Shown here: positions 1 to 7,713 of the stretch, piece after piece
How positions within the stretch are numbered: the stretch's first letter is position 1
How the letters are laid out: each line of letters begins with the position of its first letter
NCBI GenBank assembly: GCA_023474015.1
Contig: JAMCYN010000080.1
Coordinates: forward strand, 4,509 to 68,508
Length of the DNA: 64,000 nt
Source of the DNA: Armatimonadota bacterium
Lineage (GTDB): Bacteria; Armatimonadota; UBA5829
Direction: 5' to 3'
Made by a program: the position numbers and the translations under genes
Notes under the pieces: model-generated
What the model was told of the DNA's origin: nothing
The model's database searches: none
Seen by the model: only the letters and a program-made list of their open reading frames with translations

Positions 1-218
1 TCTATGCCTTTGAGCTTGATCGTGAGACCGCCCTTGTTCGGCCGGCTCGCGTCGATCCGGACCTTCCGGCGTTTATCGTCGTCGATCCTGATCGTGATCT
101 CATTACCGGCGCCGAACCGCTCGGGGAAGTCGGTGAGCACTATCACCTTGACCTCACCCCGCAACCCGAACGGCGCAACCACCCTACCTATTACAATTTC
201 CTGCTCTCGCTGGGCCAT
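1..218 (-). CDS. rimM: RimM, ribosome maturation factor (N-terminal part, runs off the window)
   Basis: Reverse-strand reading from an ATG at 218 gives 72 codons with no stop before the window edge. The protein opens MAQREQEIVIGRVVAPFGLR and continues GEVKVIVLTDFPERF. This is the conserved IGRVxxxxGLRGEVKV start of RimM, which helps process 16S rRNA and binds S19 on the 30S subunit. It follows ffh, rpsP and khpA on the same strand, the classic order in which rimM precedes trmD and rplS. Only the N-terminal beta-barrel part is visible. The 308-bp gap before khpA is filled by repeats, so rimM may need its own promoter here. Confidence 0.88.
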   Translation of the reverse strand, partial: MAQREQEIVIGRVVAPFGLRGEVKVIVLTDFPERFGAGNEITIRIDDDKRRKVRIDASRPNKGGLTIKLKGI

Positions 219-228
219 ACTCTCCAAC

Positions 229-516
229 GGTGTTTCGGCATTTATGAACATTGACAAATCAAGCTGTATTCATCATGCGAACGTAGTAACCTTGTCATTC
301 TGAGCCGAAGGCGAAGAATCTGCTTTGCACCGAAGGCAGGGACTACAACGAAGGATTCAAAGCAGATCCTTCGTCGTTCCTCCTCAGGATGACAAGGTTT
401 CCGGCTTCGTGCGCAAAGCCCGACACTTCCCTTGGTAACCAGATGCGACAAACCCGGTGCCTGTCTTGTGCGGCAATACCTCCGATGGTTAGTCGATGTT
501 CATGAATACCGAAACA
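229..516. repeat. MITE-like unit bounded by about 25-bp terminal inverted repeats
   Basis: The left end, about 229-253, reads TGTTTCGGCATTTATGAACA and onwards. The right end, about 492-516, is its reverse complement with three C/T differences in 25 bases. The unit fills the rimM-khpA gap and holds no gene. A different dispersed repeat (291-425) sits inside it. The outer core GTTTCGGCATT recurs as small palindromes at 774-797 and 2747-2774, which may be deletion versions. No transposase is visible. Confidence 0.5.
291..425. repeat. Dispersed repeat A, copy 1
   Basis: Begins CTTGTCATTCTGAGCCGAAG. Its palindromic part ends CTCAGGATGACAAGG at about 396, with an AAGAATCTGCTTTG / CAAAGCAGATCCTTCG inner pair. 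A flank resembling TTCGTGCGAAAGCCGACAC follows to about 425. Related copies lie at 39488-39626 and 57274-57404. No coding capacity was seen. Confidence 0.75.
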
Positions 517-526
517 TCCGCCAACA

Positions 527-757
527 CTAGGGCAATATCTTGACGTATACGCTCTTGTGATCTTTCAGCGCGGCGGCCTTCGCGACCGTGCGGAGCGCGT
601 TCGCCACGCGTCCCTGCTTACCGATTACCTTGCCGAGGTCGTCCGGATTCACCGTTACCTCGTAGGTAATCGACGATCCCTCGTCCATCTCGCTCACTTC
701 CACCGCGTCCGGGTTGTCCACAAGGGCCTTTACCAGGATTTCGATCAGATTCTTCAA
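527..757 (-). CDS. khpA: KhpA, KH-domain RNA-binding protein (YlqC family)
   Basis: A 76-residue protein starting at a TTG at 757 with a GGAGAA Shine-Dalgarno seven bases upstream. A longer in-frame ATG start at 808 lies in a repeat and is less likely. It reads LKNLIEILVKALVDNPD and has the KH nucleic-acid-binding loop GKVIGKQGRVANALR. Family members are small RNA chaperones that pair with KhpB/Jag and affect cell division and sRNA function in several bacteria. The position between rpsP and rimM is typical. Length matches the family exactly. Confidence 0.9.
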   Translation of the reverse strand: MKNLIEILVKALVDNPDAVEVSEMDEGSSITYEVTVNPDDLGKVIGKQGRVANALRTVAKAAALKDHKSVYVKILP

Positions 758-773
758 GTCAGTTCTCCATACC

Positions 774-797
774 GTTTCGGCGTTAAAATGCCGAAAC
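774..797. repeat. Small palindrome, GTTTCGGC..GCCGAAAC family
   Basis: GTTTCGGCGTT and AATGCCGAAAC form a hairpin in the khpA upstream region. The same core is found at 2747-2774 and at the ends of the 229-516 unit. Confidence 0.7.
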
Positions 798-838
798 ACC
801 GTGCACACGCTCTTCCCCTCTCGCCAAAGAGGACGACA

Positions 839-872
839 CCACTCCCCTCCTTACCAAGGAGGGGTCAGGTGG
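839..872. other. Hairpin between rpsP and khpA
   Basis: CCCCTCCTT (844-852) pairs with AAGGAGGGG (856-864), extended by CCAC/GTGG. It sits directly after the rpsP stop. There is no clear T-run, so it may be a processing or stabilising hairpin rather than a full terminator. Confidence 0.5.
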
Positions 873-891
873 AGGTTGAGCGGGCAAGTCT

Positions 892-1329
892 TTACTCAGC
901 GCTCTCGGCTGCCGGTTCTTCGGCCGGAGCTTCAGCCGCTGGGGCCTCTTCGACCGGCGCTTCCTCAGCAGGCGCCTCGGGCGCCGGAGCAGGAGCGGCT
1001 GCCGCTGCCGCAGCCTCCGCCTTGGCTGCTTTGGCTGCCTCGGCCTTGGTCTTCTTAGTCTTGACTTCGACCGGCTTCTTCGTCACTCCGCCCAGAAGCC
1101 CTTCGATCTTCAACAAAGCCCTCGCCGTATCCGACGGCTGTGCGCCATTGCTGAGCCAATACTCGGCACGTTCCTTGACCAACTTCAGCGCCGGCGGATC
1201 CAGGGTCGGATCGTATGTGCCGATGTTCTCTATGAACCGCCCATCGCGAGCGGTGCGGCTGTCAGCGACGACGATCCTATAGAACGGCCGCTTCTTGGCC
1301 CCCATACGCCTGAGTCTAATCTTAACCAA
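892..1329 (-). CDS. rpsP: 30S ribosomal protein S16 with an Ala/Glu/Pro-rich tail
   Basis: A 145-residue protein from a TTG at 1329 preceded by GGAGGAAC. Residues 1 to about 85 are a normal S16: [20 protein letters not shown], then [19 protein letters not shown]. The rest, about 55 residues, is a low-complexity extension rich in Ala, Glu and Pro following a Lys-rich linker ([19 protein letters not shown]). S16 is usually 80-90 residues. Similar acidic or alanine-rich tails are known on S16 of some phyla, but their role is unclear. The gene lies between ffh and khpA on the same strand. Confidence 0.95.
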   Translation of the reverse strand: MVKIRLRRMGAKKRPFYRIVVADSRTARDGRFIENIGTYDPTLDPPALKLVKERAEYWLSNGAQPSDTARALLKIEGLLGGVTKKPVEVKTKKTKAEAAKAAKAEAAAAAAAPAPAPEAPAEEAPVEEAPAAEAPAEEPAAESAE

Positions 1330-1350
1330 TTACTGTTCCTCCACTCGACA

Positions 1351-1382
1351 AGATGCTTCGGGAAGCTTTTTACCCCGAAGCT
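1351..1382. repeat. REP-like palindrome (TGCTTCGGGAAGC..CCCCGAAGC)
   Basis: AGATGCTTCGGGAAGC followed by TTTTTACCCCGAAGCT, in the ffh-rpsP gap. An almost identical copy is at 12826-12858. Variants lie at 36187-36219, 36232-36270, 46309-46345 and 46383-46414. Confidence 0.75.
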
Positions 1383-1386
1383 CGGA

Positions 1387-2733
1387 CTACCTCGTAAATG
1401 GAAAGTCCGGCATCTTCTTGTGCCGCTTTCCGCCACCCTCCGCGCCGGACATCACGCGGAGCATTTTCTTCATCTCTTCAAACTGCTTTATCAGGCGATT
1501 CACGTCCTGCACGCTGGTGCCGCTTCCCGCGGCTATGCGCCTGCGCCTGCCGCCGTTCAAGATCGACGGATCACCGCGCTCGTCGTTTGTCATCGAGCAC
1601 AGTATCGCCTCGACGCGGTTGAACTCACGGTCGTCGATCTTCGCGTCCTTCAAACCCTTGACGTTGCCCAGCCCGGGGATCATCCCCAAAATCTGATCTA
1701 GCGGACCCATTTTGCGCATCTGGCGAAGCTGAGCGAGATAGTCGTTCAGGTCGAATCGGTTCTCCCTGAACTTCTTCTCCATCTCAAGGGCCTGCTCTTC
1801 GTTGAACGCCCCCTGGGCCTTCTCAACGAGGCTGAGCACGTCGCCCATTCCCAGGATTCGAGATGCCATCCTGTCGGGATAGAACGGCTCCAGCCCGTCC
1901 ATCTTCTCGCTCGTCCCGATAAACTTGATCGGCTTGCCGGTGACCGCCTTGACCGACAGCGCAGCGCCGCCGCGGGCATCGCTGTCCATCTTGGTCATTA
2001 TGACGCCGTCGATCTCCAGCGCCTCATTAAACTGCTGCGCGAGGTTCACGGCGTCCTGGCCGGTCATGGCATCCACGACCAGCAGGACCTCGGTCACGTC
2101 GATGGAGCTTCTGAGCCGCTTCAGCTCGTCCATCATCTCTTCGTCAATGTGCAACCGGCCCGCGACGTCTATCAGAACATAGTCGTTAGCGTTCGCCTTC
2201 GCATAGCTGAGCGCGGCCTTCGCCACCGCCACGGCGTCCTGCTTGTCGCCGATGTCGAACACGTCGACACTTATCTGCTCGCCCAGGGTCCTCAACTGCT
2301 TAATAGCCGCCGGGCGATAGACGTCCCCCGCCACCAGCAGCGGCTTCTTGCCCTGCTTCTTGAGCATGTTCGCGAGCTTCGCGATATTGGTGGTCTTGCC
2401 CGCGCCGTGCAGGCCCGCGACCATCGTGACATTTGGCGGCCTCTCGGCGATCTTGAGCTTTACCTGCTCACCGCCGAGGAGGCCCAAGAGCCCCTCGTGG
2501 ACGATCTTGATAACCTGCTGCGCCGGGTTCAGACCCTTGAGAATGTCCTCGCCAATGGCCCGCTCCTTGACCTTCGCCACAAAGTCCTTGACGACTTTGT
2601 AGTTGACGTCGGCCTCAAGCAAAACAAGCCGGACCTCACGAAGCGCGTCATTTACCTCTTGCTCGGTAAGGCCGCCCCTCGACCGCAGCTTTTGAAATAC
2701 ATTCTGCAGTTTTTCAGACAGGCTCTCGAACAA
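1387..2733 (-). CDS. ffh: Ffh, signal recognition particle GTPase
   Basis: A 448-residue SRP54 protein from a TTG at 2733. The N domain is followed by the G domain with G1 GLHGAGKTT (about 107-115), a DVAGR G3 box in place of the usual DTAGR, and G4 TKMDSDARGGAAL. The C-terminal M domain is methionine-rich and includes GPLDQILGMIPG and SGTSVQDVNRLIKQF. With 4.5S RNA it delivers nascent inner-membrane proteins to FtsY. It heads the ffh-rpsP-khpA-rimM run. A TTGACA-N17-TATACT promoter at 2855-2883 would give a leader of about 115 bases carrying two hairpins. Confidence 0.97.
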   Translation of the reverse strand: MFESLSEKLQNVFQKLRSRGGLTEQEVNDALREVRLVLLEADVNYKVVKDFVAKVKERAIGEDILKGLNPAQQVIKIVHEGLLGLLGGEQVKLKIAERPPNVTMVAGLHGAGKTTNIAKLANMLKKQGKKPLLVAGDVYRPAAIKQLRTLGEQISVDVFDIGDKQDAVAVAKAALSYAKANANDYVLIDVAGRLHIDEEMMDELKRLRSSIDVTEVLLVVDAMTGQDAVNLAQQFNEALEIDGVIMTKMDSDARGGAALSVKAVTGKPIKFIGTSEKMDGLEPFYPDRMASRILGMGDVLSLVEKAQGAFNEEQALEMEKKFRENRFDLNDYLAQLRQMRKMGPLDQILGMIPGLGNVKGLKDAKIDDREFNRVEAILCSMTNDERGDPSILNGGRRRRIAAGSGTSVQDVNRLIKQFEEMKKMLRVMSGAEGGGKRHKKMPDFPFTR

Positions 2734-2746
2734 CTCGCACTACCCC

Positions 2747-2774
2747 GGTGTTTCGGCATTGAAATGCCGAAACC
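2747..2774. repeat. Small palindrome, GGTGTTTCGGCATT family
   Basis: GGTGTTTCGGCATT is followed directly by its near-perfect complement GAAATGCCGAAACC. It lies in the ffh leader. The core matches the ends of the 229-516 unit. Confidence 0.75.
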
Positions 2775-2790
2775 ATTCCCGAAACGAGCA

Positions 2791-2827
2791 ACTGAGGGAA
2801 GAGATCGAACAGGTCCCTTCCCTCAGT
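2791..2827. other. Hairpin in the ffh leader
   Basis: ACTGAGGGAAG (2791-2801) pairs perfectly with CTTCCCTCAGT (2817-2827). On the minus strand it falls between the predicted ffh promoter and start. It has no adjacent T-run, so attenuation is only a guess. Confidence 0.5.
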
Positions 2828-2854
2828 CGCCAGGTTCCACAGTCACAACAAATT

Positions 2855-2883
2855 AGTATAGCGTTTCCAGGGTGTGTTGTCAA
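2855..2883 (-). promoter_or_regulatory. Predicted sigma-70 promoter for ffh
   Basis: Reverse strand reads TTGACA, 17 bases, TATACT. This is a near-consensus housekeeping promoter facing ffh. The rest of the gap 2734-3083 holds only the listed hairpins. Confidence 0.65.
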
Positions 2884-2954
2884 ACGTGCGTCCCCCCAAA
2901 TTTCCGCCACCTGTGGTGGCGGTAGTATTCTTGGTAGCGGGGAAGGACCGAGTT

Positions 2955-2981
2955 TGAGACTCTGTCAATGTTGGAGTCTCA
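2955..2981. terminator. Hairpin after the creatininase gene
   Basis: TGAGACTC (2955-2962) pairs with GAGTCTCA (2974-2981). It lies just beyond the creatininase stop on the minus strand and ahead of the ffh promoter, which suggests a boundary. No T-tract follows, so termination is weakly supported. Confidence 0.35.
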
Positions 2982-3083
2982 GTATTTGGCCCCTCTTGCA
3001 CCTTGAACGCGACAGGGAGAACGACTTTGAGTATAGCTTAATTCAGACCCACAAACTGTCCAAATTCCTGGGTCCACGGTCGT

Positions 3084-3875
3084 TCAGGCTGTAATATCGG
3101 GTCTCCTCCAAAATTCCCTGAGAAACTCAACGCCGTTATTGGTGGCTGCCTCGATTATGGCTCGACCGGTCTCCGCCGTGGCATGGGTCGGGTCGCCATA
3201 AACGCCAGTCTTGCTGTCTTGCAGGTACCAAGTGGACCAACTGACGCGCTGGCTGCCCAGGAATGAATCCCCGGCTACAAATTCCGAGTTGTAACGCATA
3301 GTATCGTCGCTGGTGGCCAGGGACATATCAACCACTTCGGGGCTGATATGGAGTACCAGCGAGGTTTCCCACTCTCCGCCATGAATCGCGCCCCCCCGTG
3401 GGGACTTGCGAATGGCGTTGAACTCATTGCGCGAGAGCGTCGCCGGGCTGATTACTGAGATCGCCTTGTCACAAGCGTCGCAAAGTTCACGGGAGACCGT
3501 GTTAAGCGGCCCACCGTGATGTCCATGACAATCTAGTATCACCAGCTTGAGGAAGCCCATGTCAAGCACCGAACGGCAGATGTCGAAGACCATGTCCATG
3601 AATGTCCGGGAACGCACGACGATGGTGCCGGGCCACCGGCGCATGATCTTCATGGAATAGCCGTAACGAATCGTATCCATAAGCAGCACAGGCATATCGG
3701 GTGCGAGAGCATGCGCCAGGGAGTGGCCATAAGCGGCAGCGATGCGGGCATCGGTATCCACGGGCAGGTGCGGTCCGTGTTCCTCGGTGGTTCCGACAGG
3801 CAAAATCAGCAACGACTGCTTTTTGATATGCTCACTAAGTTGTGGCCATGATTGATCGCCGAACATCAAGGACAT
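3084..3875 (-). CDS. Creatininase-family amidohydrolase
   Basis: A 263-residue protein matching the creatininase fold. It has the metal-binding stretch LPVGTTEEHGPHLPVDTDA near the N-terminus, a LDCHGHHGG segment where the family usually has NGHGGN, and HGGEWETSLVL for the family HAGExETS motif. Members hydrolyse small amides such as creatinine, or act in cofactor and sugar-amide metabolism, so the substrate is unknown. It starts 19 bases after the upstream FGGY kinase stop and is probably co-transcribed with it. That pairing points to catabolism of a small carbohydrate derivative rather than creatinine itself. Confidence 0.85.
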   Translation of the reverse strand: MSLMFGDQSWPQLSEHIKKQSLLILPVGTTEEHGPHLPVDTDARIAAAYGHSLAHALAPDMPVLLMDTIRYGYSMKIMRRWPGTIVVRSRTFMDMVFDICRSVLDMGFLKLVILDCHGHHGGPLNTVSRELCDACDKAISVISPATLSRNEFNAIRKSPRGGAIHGGEWETSLVLHISPEVVDMSLATSDDTMRYNSEFVAGDSFLGSQRVSWSTWYLQDSKTGVYGDPTHATAETGRAIIEAATNNGVEFLREFWRRPDITA

Positions 3876-3894
3876 TGTCTATCACCATTAGTAT

Positions 3895-5394
3895 CTATTT
3901 TGTGATTATGGATCCGCCATACAGCAGGTCATACACTGATCCATATCGCGAATATACTTCGTGATACGCGGCGGAATGTTCTGGATTGGGTTCAAAAACC
4001 CGCGCGGGCCTGTACCAGGCTTCGGATGCCTCCTCGACAGTCGCGAAGTTACCCACACCGGCGGCGGCGAGCATAGCCGCGCCCAGTGACGCGGCATCTG
4101 AACAAAGAGGCCTCTCCACCGGCAAGCCCAGCATGTCCGCCTTGATCTGCAACCAGAAGTCACTTCGCGCCGCCCCGCCGAGTGACCTCACAACCCCGAC
4201 ATGCAAGCCGTGGCCAAGGATAATATCAAGGCACTCCTTAAGAATGCAAGCGCACGATTCCATGATCCCCCTCGCCAGGTGCAGGCGGGTATGGCTCAGC
4301 GTCAAACCCGCGAACACACCGCGAGCGTCCGGGTTAAACGCCGGCGATCCTGTTCCCGCGAAGTGCGGTACGACCGTCAGCTCGTCACAGCCTATTGGGA
4401 TCGACTCGATTCCGGCCAGAAAGCTGTCATAGTCTTGTTCCGGAGCGCAGATATCTCGGAACCACTTAAGCACGATCGCCGATGTGTTGGCGTATGGCAT
4501 GGCAAAGTAAGCACCCGTGGCATGGCGTCCGGCAATCCAACTTGGGTCATCAAGCAACTTCTCTGTAGTCGTGACCAGCGCCAGAGCGGTGCCGGTGGTT
4601 TCGCTGACGATTCCGGGGTGCACATTGCCCGCGCCGATTGCCCCAGCGAGTTGGTCGTTCGCCCCAACGCAGACCGGCACACCTTTGGGGATGCCGAGTT
4701 CCGCGGCGGCATCGGCCCGCACATAACCGGCGATGCTGCCCGGGGGAAGTACTTCGGGCATCTGCCCGGCGGTTATCCTTGCGGCGCTCAATAGCCGGGA
4801 GTCCCACGCGCGCGTATGCAAGTTAAAGAGTCCCGTGAATTGGGCGGTGGTGCAATCAGTAACCACCTCGCCGGTCAGGCGATAAGCGAGATAATCCGGC
4901 AGGCAAAGAAACTTCCACGCACTGTGTGCCTCCGGCGCGTTTCGAGCCAGCCACGCGATTTTGAATATAGTAAGCTCCGCATGCAACCGCGGATATCCGC
5001 TGATACGTCGATAATCATCGCGAGGCAGCCAGTCCGCTTCCCAAGAATCAACAATAGCCTGAGCGCGATTATCCACCCAGACGATAGCATCCGACAGGCA
5101 CTGGCCTGAGTTGTTTATAGGGATAAACGTCTGTCCTTGAGAGCTGAACCCTATGGCGGAAACCTCTGATGGGTTCGAACGTGACTGCTCAAGCACTGAG
5201 CGCGTGCCGTCAATAACGGCGTGCCAATATGTCTCCGGCTCCAATTCCGCCCAGCCTGCATTGCGCGAATGGAATGAATACTCTACAGTTCGTATGGCGG
5301 CTACGCGACCATTTTGATCCACGAGAGCAACCTTGAGCGCGGTAGTTCCAACGTCGAATGTCAGGTAGAACGGCACAGGCTGATGGGCCCCCAT
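3895..5394 (-). CDS. FGGY-family carbohydrate kinase (xylulokinase-like)
   Basis: About 499 residues. It has the N-terminal ATPase loop LTFDVGTTALKVALVD, IGFSSQGQTFIPIN, WVDNRA, the second-domain GANDQLAGAIGAGNVHPG, TTGTALALV, and a C-terminal SLGGAARSDFWLQIKADMLG. These are hallmarks of xylulokinase and gluconokinase-like FGGY enzymes that phosphorylate sugars or polyols with ATP. An ATG at 5421 is also in frame, but the predicted promoter places the transcript start near 5416, so the ATG at 5394 is preferred. Neither has a good ribosome binding site. It leads an operon with the creatininase gene. The true sugar cannot be read from sequence. Confidence 0.85.
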   Translation of the reverse strand: MGAHQPVPFYLTFDVGTTALKVALVDQNGRVAAIRTVEYSFHSRNAGWAELEPETYWHAVIDGTRSVLEQSRSNPSEVSAIGFSSQGQTFIPINNSGQCLSDAIVWVDNRAQAIVDSWEADWLPRDDYRRISGYPRLHAELTIFKIAWLARNAPEAHSAWKFLCLPDYLAYRLTGEVVTDCTTAQFTGLFNLHTRAWDSRLLSAARITAGQMPEVLPPGSIAGYVRADAAAELGIPKGVPVCVGANDQLAGAIGAGNVHPGIVSETTGTALALVTTTEKLLDDPSWIAGRHATGAYFAMPYANTSAIVLKWFRDICAPEQDYDSFLAGIESIPIGCDELTVVPHFAGTGSPAFNPDARGVFAGLTLSHTRLHLARGIMESCACILKECLDIILGHGLHVGVVRSLGGAARSDFWLQIKADMLGLPVERPLCSDAASLGAAMLAAAGVGNFATVEEASEAWYRPARVFEPNPEHSAAYHEVYSRYGSVYDLLYGGSIITK

Positions 5395-5422
5395 GTGCGT
5401 TTGGAAGTCTAATTCAAGCATT

Positions 5423-5451
5423 ATTCTACCTTGTGCTTAGCTCACTGTCAA
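5423..5451 (-). promoter_or_regulatory. Predicted promoter for the FGGY kinase operon
   Basis: Reverse strand reads TTGACA, 17 bases, TAGAAT. The -10 ends two bases before the upstream in-frame ATG, so that ATG would lie outside the transcript. Confidence 0.65.
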
Positions 5452-5617
5452 GCTCCGGCAGGTCTGTAACGCTCAGTGTTGCTGTTACTCCTGGTTTGAA
5501 ACTCGATCCGAGATGGGGAACCACCCCCGAGATTTGTAGCATATGTAGGCCCGCGTTCTTGAAGGAATTGGCGTGGTCGATGCCGTATAATGAACACGGA
5601 CACCGGAGGCTCGTTCA

Positions 5618-6415
5618 ATGTCAAACAGGGTTACAACTCAGAGTTTGCAGCAGGCTAAGCTCGAGGGCAGGAAGATCGTCGGCATAACGGCCTATGATGC
5701 GCCGATGGCGCGTCTGGCCGACGCTGCCGGGGTCGATTTCGTCCTGGTCGGCGATTCGGTCGGCAACAACGTCTTGGGCTATGAGGAGACCCTGATGGTG
5801 ACGCTGGACGACATTGTCCACCACGTCAAGGCCGTGCGGCGCGGGCTGGACCGCGCTCTGCTCATCGCGGACATGCCATTTCTGACATATGGGGTAAAAA
5901 CCACCGATGCTGTCTACAACGCTGGACGCCTTATCCAGGCCGGCGTGGAGGCAGTGAAGGTGGAAAGCGCCACCGAACATATTGCCGAATCGATAAAAGC
6001 AATGATCGATGTCGGCATCCCGGTGATGGGTCACCTCGGGTTTACTCCGCAGTTCGTCCACCAGGTGGGCGGGTCCAAACTGCAGGGACGCACGGAGGAT
6101 GCGGTCGAGAGGCTGCTGGAAGCTGCGGCGAAGCTCGAAGGGATCGGTGCATTCGCCATTGTTCTCGAACTCATGCCGGCGAACGTCGCGGAACGCATCA
6201 CCGGAGCCATAGGAATCCCCACGATAGGCATAGGGGCCGGACCGCATTGCGACGGGCAGATTCAGATAATCAATGATATCCTCGGCCTGTCCACAAAGTC
6301 CTACAAACATTCCAAGGCCTACGCCGACCTGCACGGCACGGTAGCCGATGCGCTGTCTCGCTATGTCGATGAAGTCCGCGATGGTGTGTTTCCAACCGAC
6401 CAGCAGAGTTTCTGA
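5618..6415 (+). CDS. panB: PanB, 3-methyl-2-oxobutanoate hydroxymethyltransferase
   Basis: A 265-residue TIM-barrel enzyme that transfers a hydroxymethyl group from 5,10-methylene-THF to ketoisovalerate, the first committed step of pantothenate (coenzyme A) synthesis. Conserved segments include ITAYDAPMARLADAAGVDF, VLVGDSVGNNVLGYE, GIPVMGHLGFTPQ, and the C-terminal GIPTIGIGAGPHCDGQI with DILG. Start ATG has CGGAGG upstream. A TATAAT box lies at 5586-5591, about 27 bases before the start, with a poor -35. The prenyl synthase gene follows after 19 bases, so both are probably one transcript. Confidence 0.96.
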   Translation: MSNRVTTQSLQQAKLEGRKIVGITAYDAPMARLADAAGVDFVLVGDSVGNNVLGYEETLMVTLDDIVHHVKAVRRGLDRALLIADMPFLTYGVKTTDAVYNAGRLIQAGVEAVKVESATEHIAESIKAMIDVGIPVMGHLGFTPQFVHQVGGSKLQGRTEDAVERLLEAAAKLEGIGAFAIVLELMPANVAERITGAIGIPTIGIGAGPHCDGQIQIINDILGLSTKSYKHSKAYADLHGTVADALSRYVDEVRDGVFPTDQQSF

Positions 6416-6434
6416 TATTTTCCACGGAGGCATA

Positions 6435-7517
6435 ATGGCTCTCGATCTTCTCGAATCCCTGCGCGCGCGCGAGGGCAAGGTCAGCGAATACTTTCAGCAG
6501 CCGCGGTTCCGCGATTGGTTCAAACCGAAGGACCTCGAGGACGCGGTCTTTGCATATCTCGAACGTCCCGGCAAACGCCTGCGGCCCGCCGTATTGATGT
6601 GGTCCTGCGGGGCTGTCGGCGGTGATGAGAATGTCGCCCTGCCGGCGGCGTGCGGGGTCGAACTTTTCCACACTTGGACCCTTGTACACGATGACATAAT
6701 CGACAACGACGATCTGAGGCGCGGCGGGCCGACGGTCCACGTTCTGGGTGAGAACTTCGCCCGTGAAAAGCTGGGCTACTCGGACGAGAAGTCGAAGGAA
6801 TACGGCCGCGACCTGGCGATACTCACCGGCGACTCCCAGCACGGTTGGACCGTGAGCCTGTTCTGCGAATGTGCGCGCAACGGCGGTGTGGACGCCCGCG
6901 TGGTGCTGGAGATCATCTACCACCTTGAGAGCTATGTAGTGAACACCCTTATCGAGGGCGAGACGCTGGATGTGCAATACGCCCGCACGCCCATCGAGCA
7001 GCTCACGCACGAGGACATCGTTCACATGCTCTGGATGAAGACCGGTGTGCTCTACGAGTTCGCCGCTCGCGCCGGAGCGATGATCGGCCTCAACAACTCC
7101 GACGCGAGCCACCCCCACGTCGCCGCGCTCTCCCGTTTCGCCTCAAGCTGCGGCACGGCGTTCCAGCTTCAAGATGATATTTTGGGTCTGATGGGCAAGG
7201 AGGAAAAGCTCGGCAAGCCGGTCGGTTCCGACGTTCGCGAGGGCAAGAAGACCACCATAGTCTTTTTCGCGCTTAAGGCCGCCAAGCCCGAGCAGCGCGC
7301 TTTTCTCTTCTCAATCCTCGGCAATCCCGACGCCAGCCCCGATCAGGTCCGGCAGGCAACCGATCTGATGGTCGATCTCGACGGCGTCCAGAAGACCTCG
7401 GACCTCGCCCTGGAGCATGTCAACAAGGCTCTGCCCGAGCTGGATGTGCTGCCGGATTCGGGGTATAAAGAGTTGCTGACTTCGTGGGCGCATTATATGA
7501 TTAATCGAACGTTCTGA
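6435..7517 (+). CDS. Polyprenyl (farnesyl/geranylgeranyl-type) diphosphate synthase
   Basis: A 360-residue all-helical isoprenyl transferase starting at an ATG with CGGAGG upstream. The first Asp-rich motif is VHDDIIDNDDLRRGGPTVH and the second is FQLQDDILGLMG, followed by GKPVGSDVREGKKTT. It condenses isopentenyl diphosphate with allylic diphosphates to make C15-C40 chains for quinones, undecaprenyl carriers or carotenoids. Chain length cannot be fixed from sequence. An in-frame upstream extension into panB is unlikely given the strong ribosome binding site here. Confidence 0.9.
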   Translation: MALDLLESLRAREGKVSEYFQQPRFRDWFKPKDLEDAVFAYLERPGKRLRPAVLMWSCGAVGGDENVALPAACGVELFHTWTLVHDDIIDNDDLRRGGPTVHVLGENFAREKLGYSDEKSKEYGRDLAILTGDSQHGWTVSLFCECARNGGVDARVVLEIIYHLESYVVNTLIEGETLDVQYARTPIEQLTHEDIVHMLWMKTGVLYEFAARAGAMIGLNNSDASHPHVAALSRFASSCGTAFQLQDDILGLMGKEEKLGKPVGSDVREGKKTTIVFFALKAAKPEQRAFLFSILGNPDASPDQVRQATDLMVDLDGVQKTSDLALEHVNKALPELDVLPDSGYKELLTSWAHYMINRTF

Positions 7518-7520
7518 GTT

Positions 7521-7645
7521 GAAGGGAGGGCAAACCTCCTGGTGAGCCTTGTAGTTACGAAGAAACAAAGGCTCGGCGGGAGCCCTTCGACCTTGCTCAG
7601 GACAAGGCTCGCCCTCCCTTCAATCCGCAATCCGAAATCCGCAAT
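7521..7645. repeat. Composite intergenic repeat with heptamer arm
   Basis: A left arm GAAGGGAGGGC (7521-7531) pairs with GCCCTCCCTTC (7611-7621). The right side continues as heptamers AATCCGC, AATCCGA, AATCCGC (7622-7642). Between the arms is one copy of the CCTTCGAC..GCTCAGGACA repeat (7583-7607) that also occurs inside leuS, ileS and hydF. The left module resembles 44511-44542. Confidence 0.7.
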
Positions 7646-7648
7646 TAA

Positions 7649-7678
7649 TTGACACCCCCTCCCTCCTCGTGGTACAGT
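7649..7678 (+). promoter_or_regulatory. Predicted promoter for isocitrate dehydrogenase
   Basis: TTGACA (7649-7654), 18 bases, TACAGT (7673-7678). It lies directly after the heptamer array, and about 35 bases before the gene start. Confidence 0.6.
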
Positions 7679-7713
7679 TTGTTAGCCACCCTAGTATTTT
7701 GGAGGATTGTCAG

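Noticed and set aside
557..1282. A 241-codon plus-strand frame rich in Ala and Ser
   Set aside because: It lies opposite rpsP and khpA. The Ala/Ser runs are the mirror image of the S16 tail, with no ribosome binding site or homology.
5450..5560. A tRNA-like fold in the kinase-panB gap
   Set aside because: No acceptor stem, T-loop GTTCGA or anticodon arm could be drawn.
5621..7118. Two long minus-strand frames opposite panB and the prenyl synthase
   Set aside because: The plus-strand genes carry all conserved motifs; these frames match no protein pattern.
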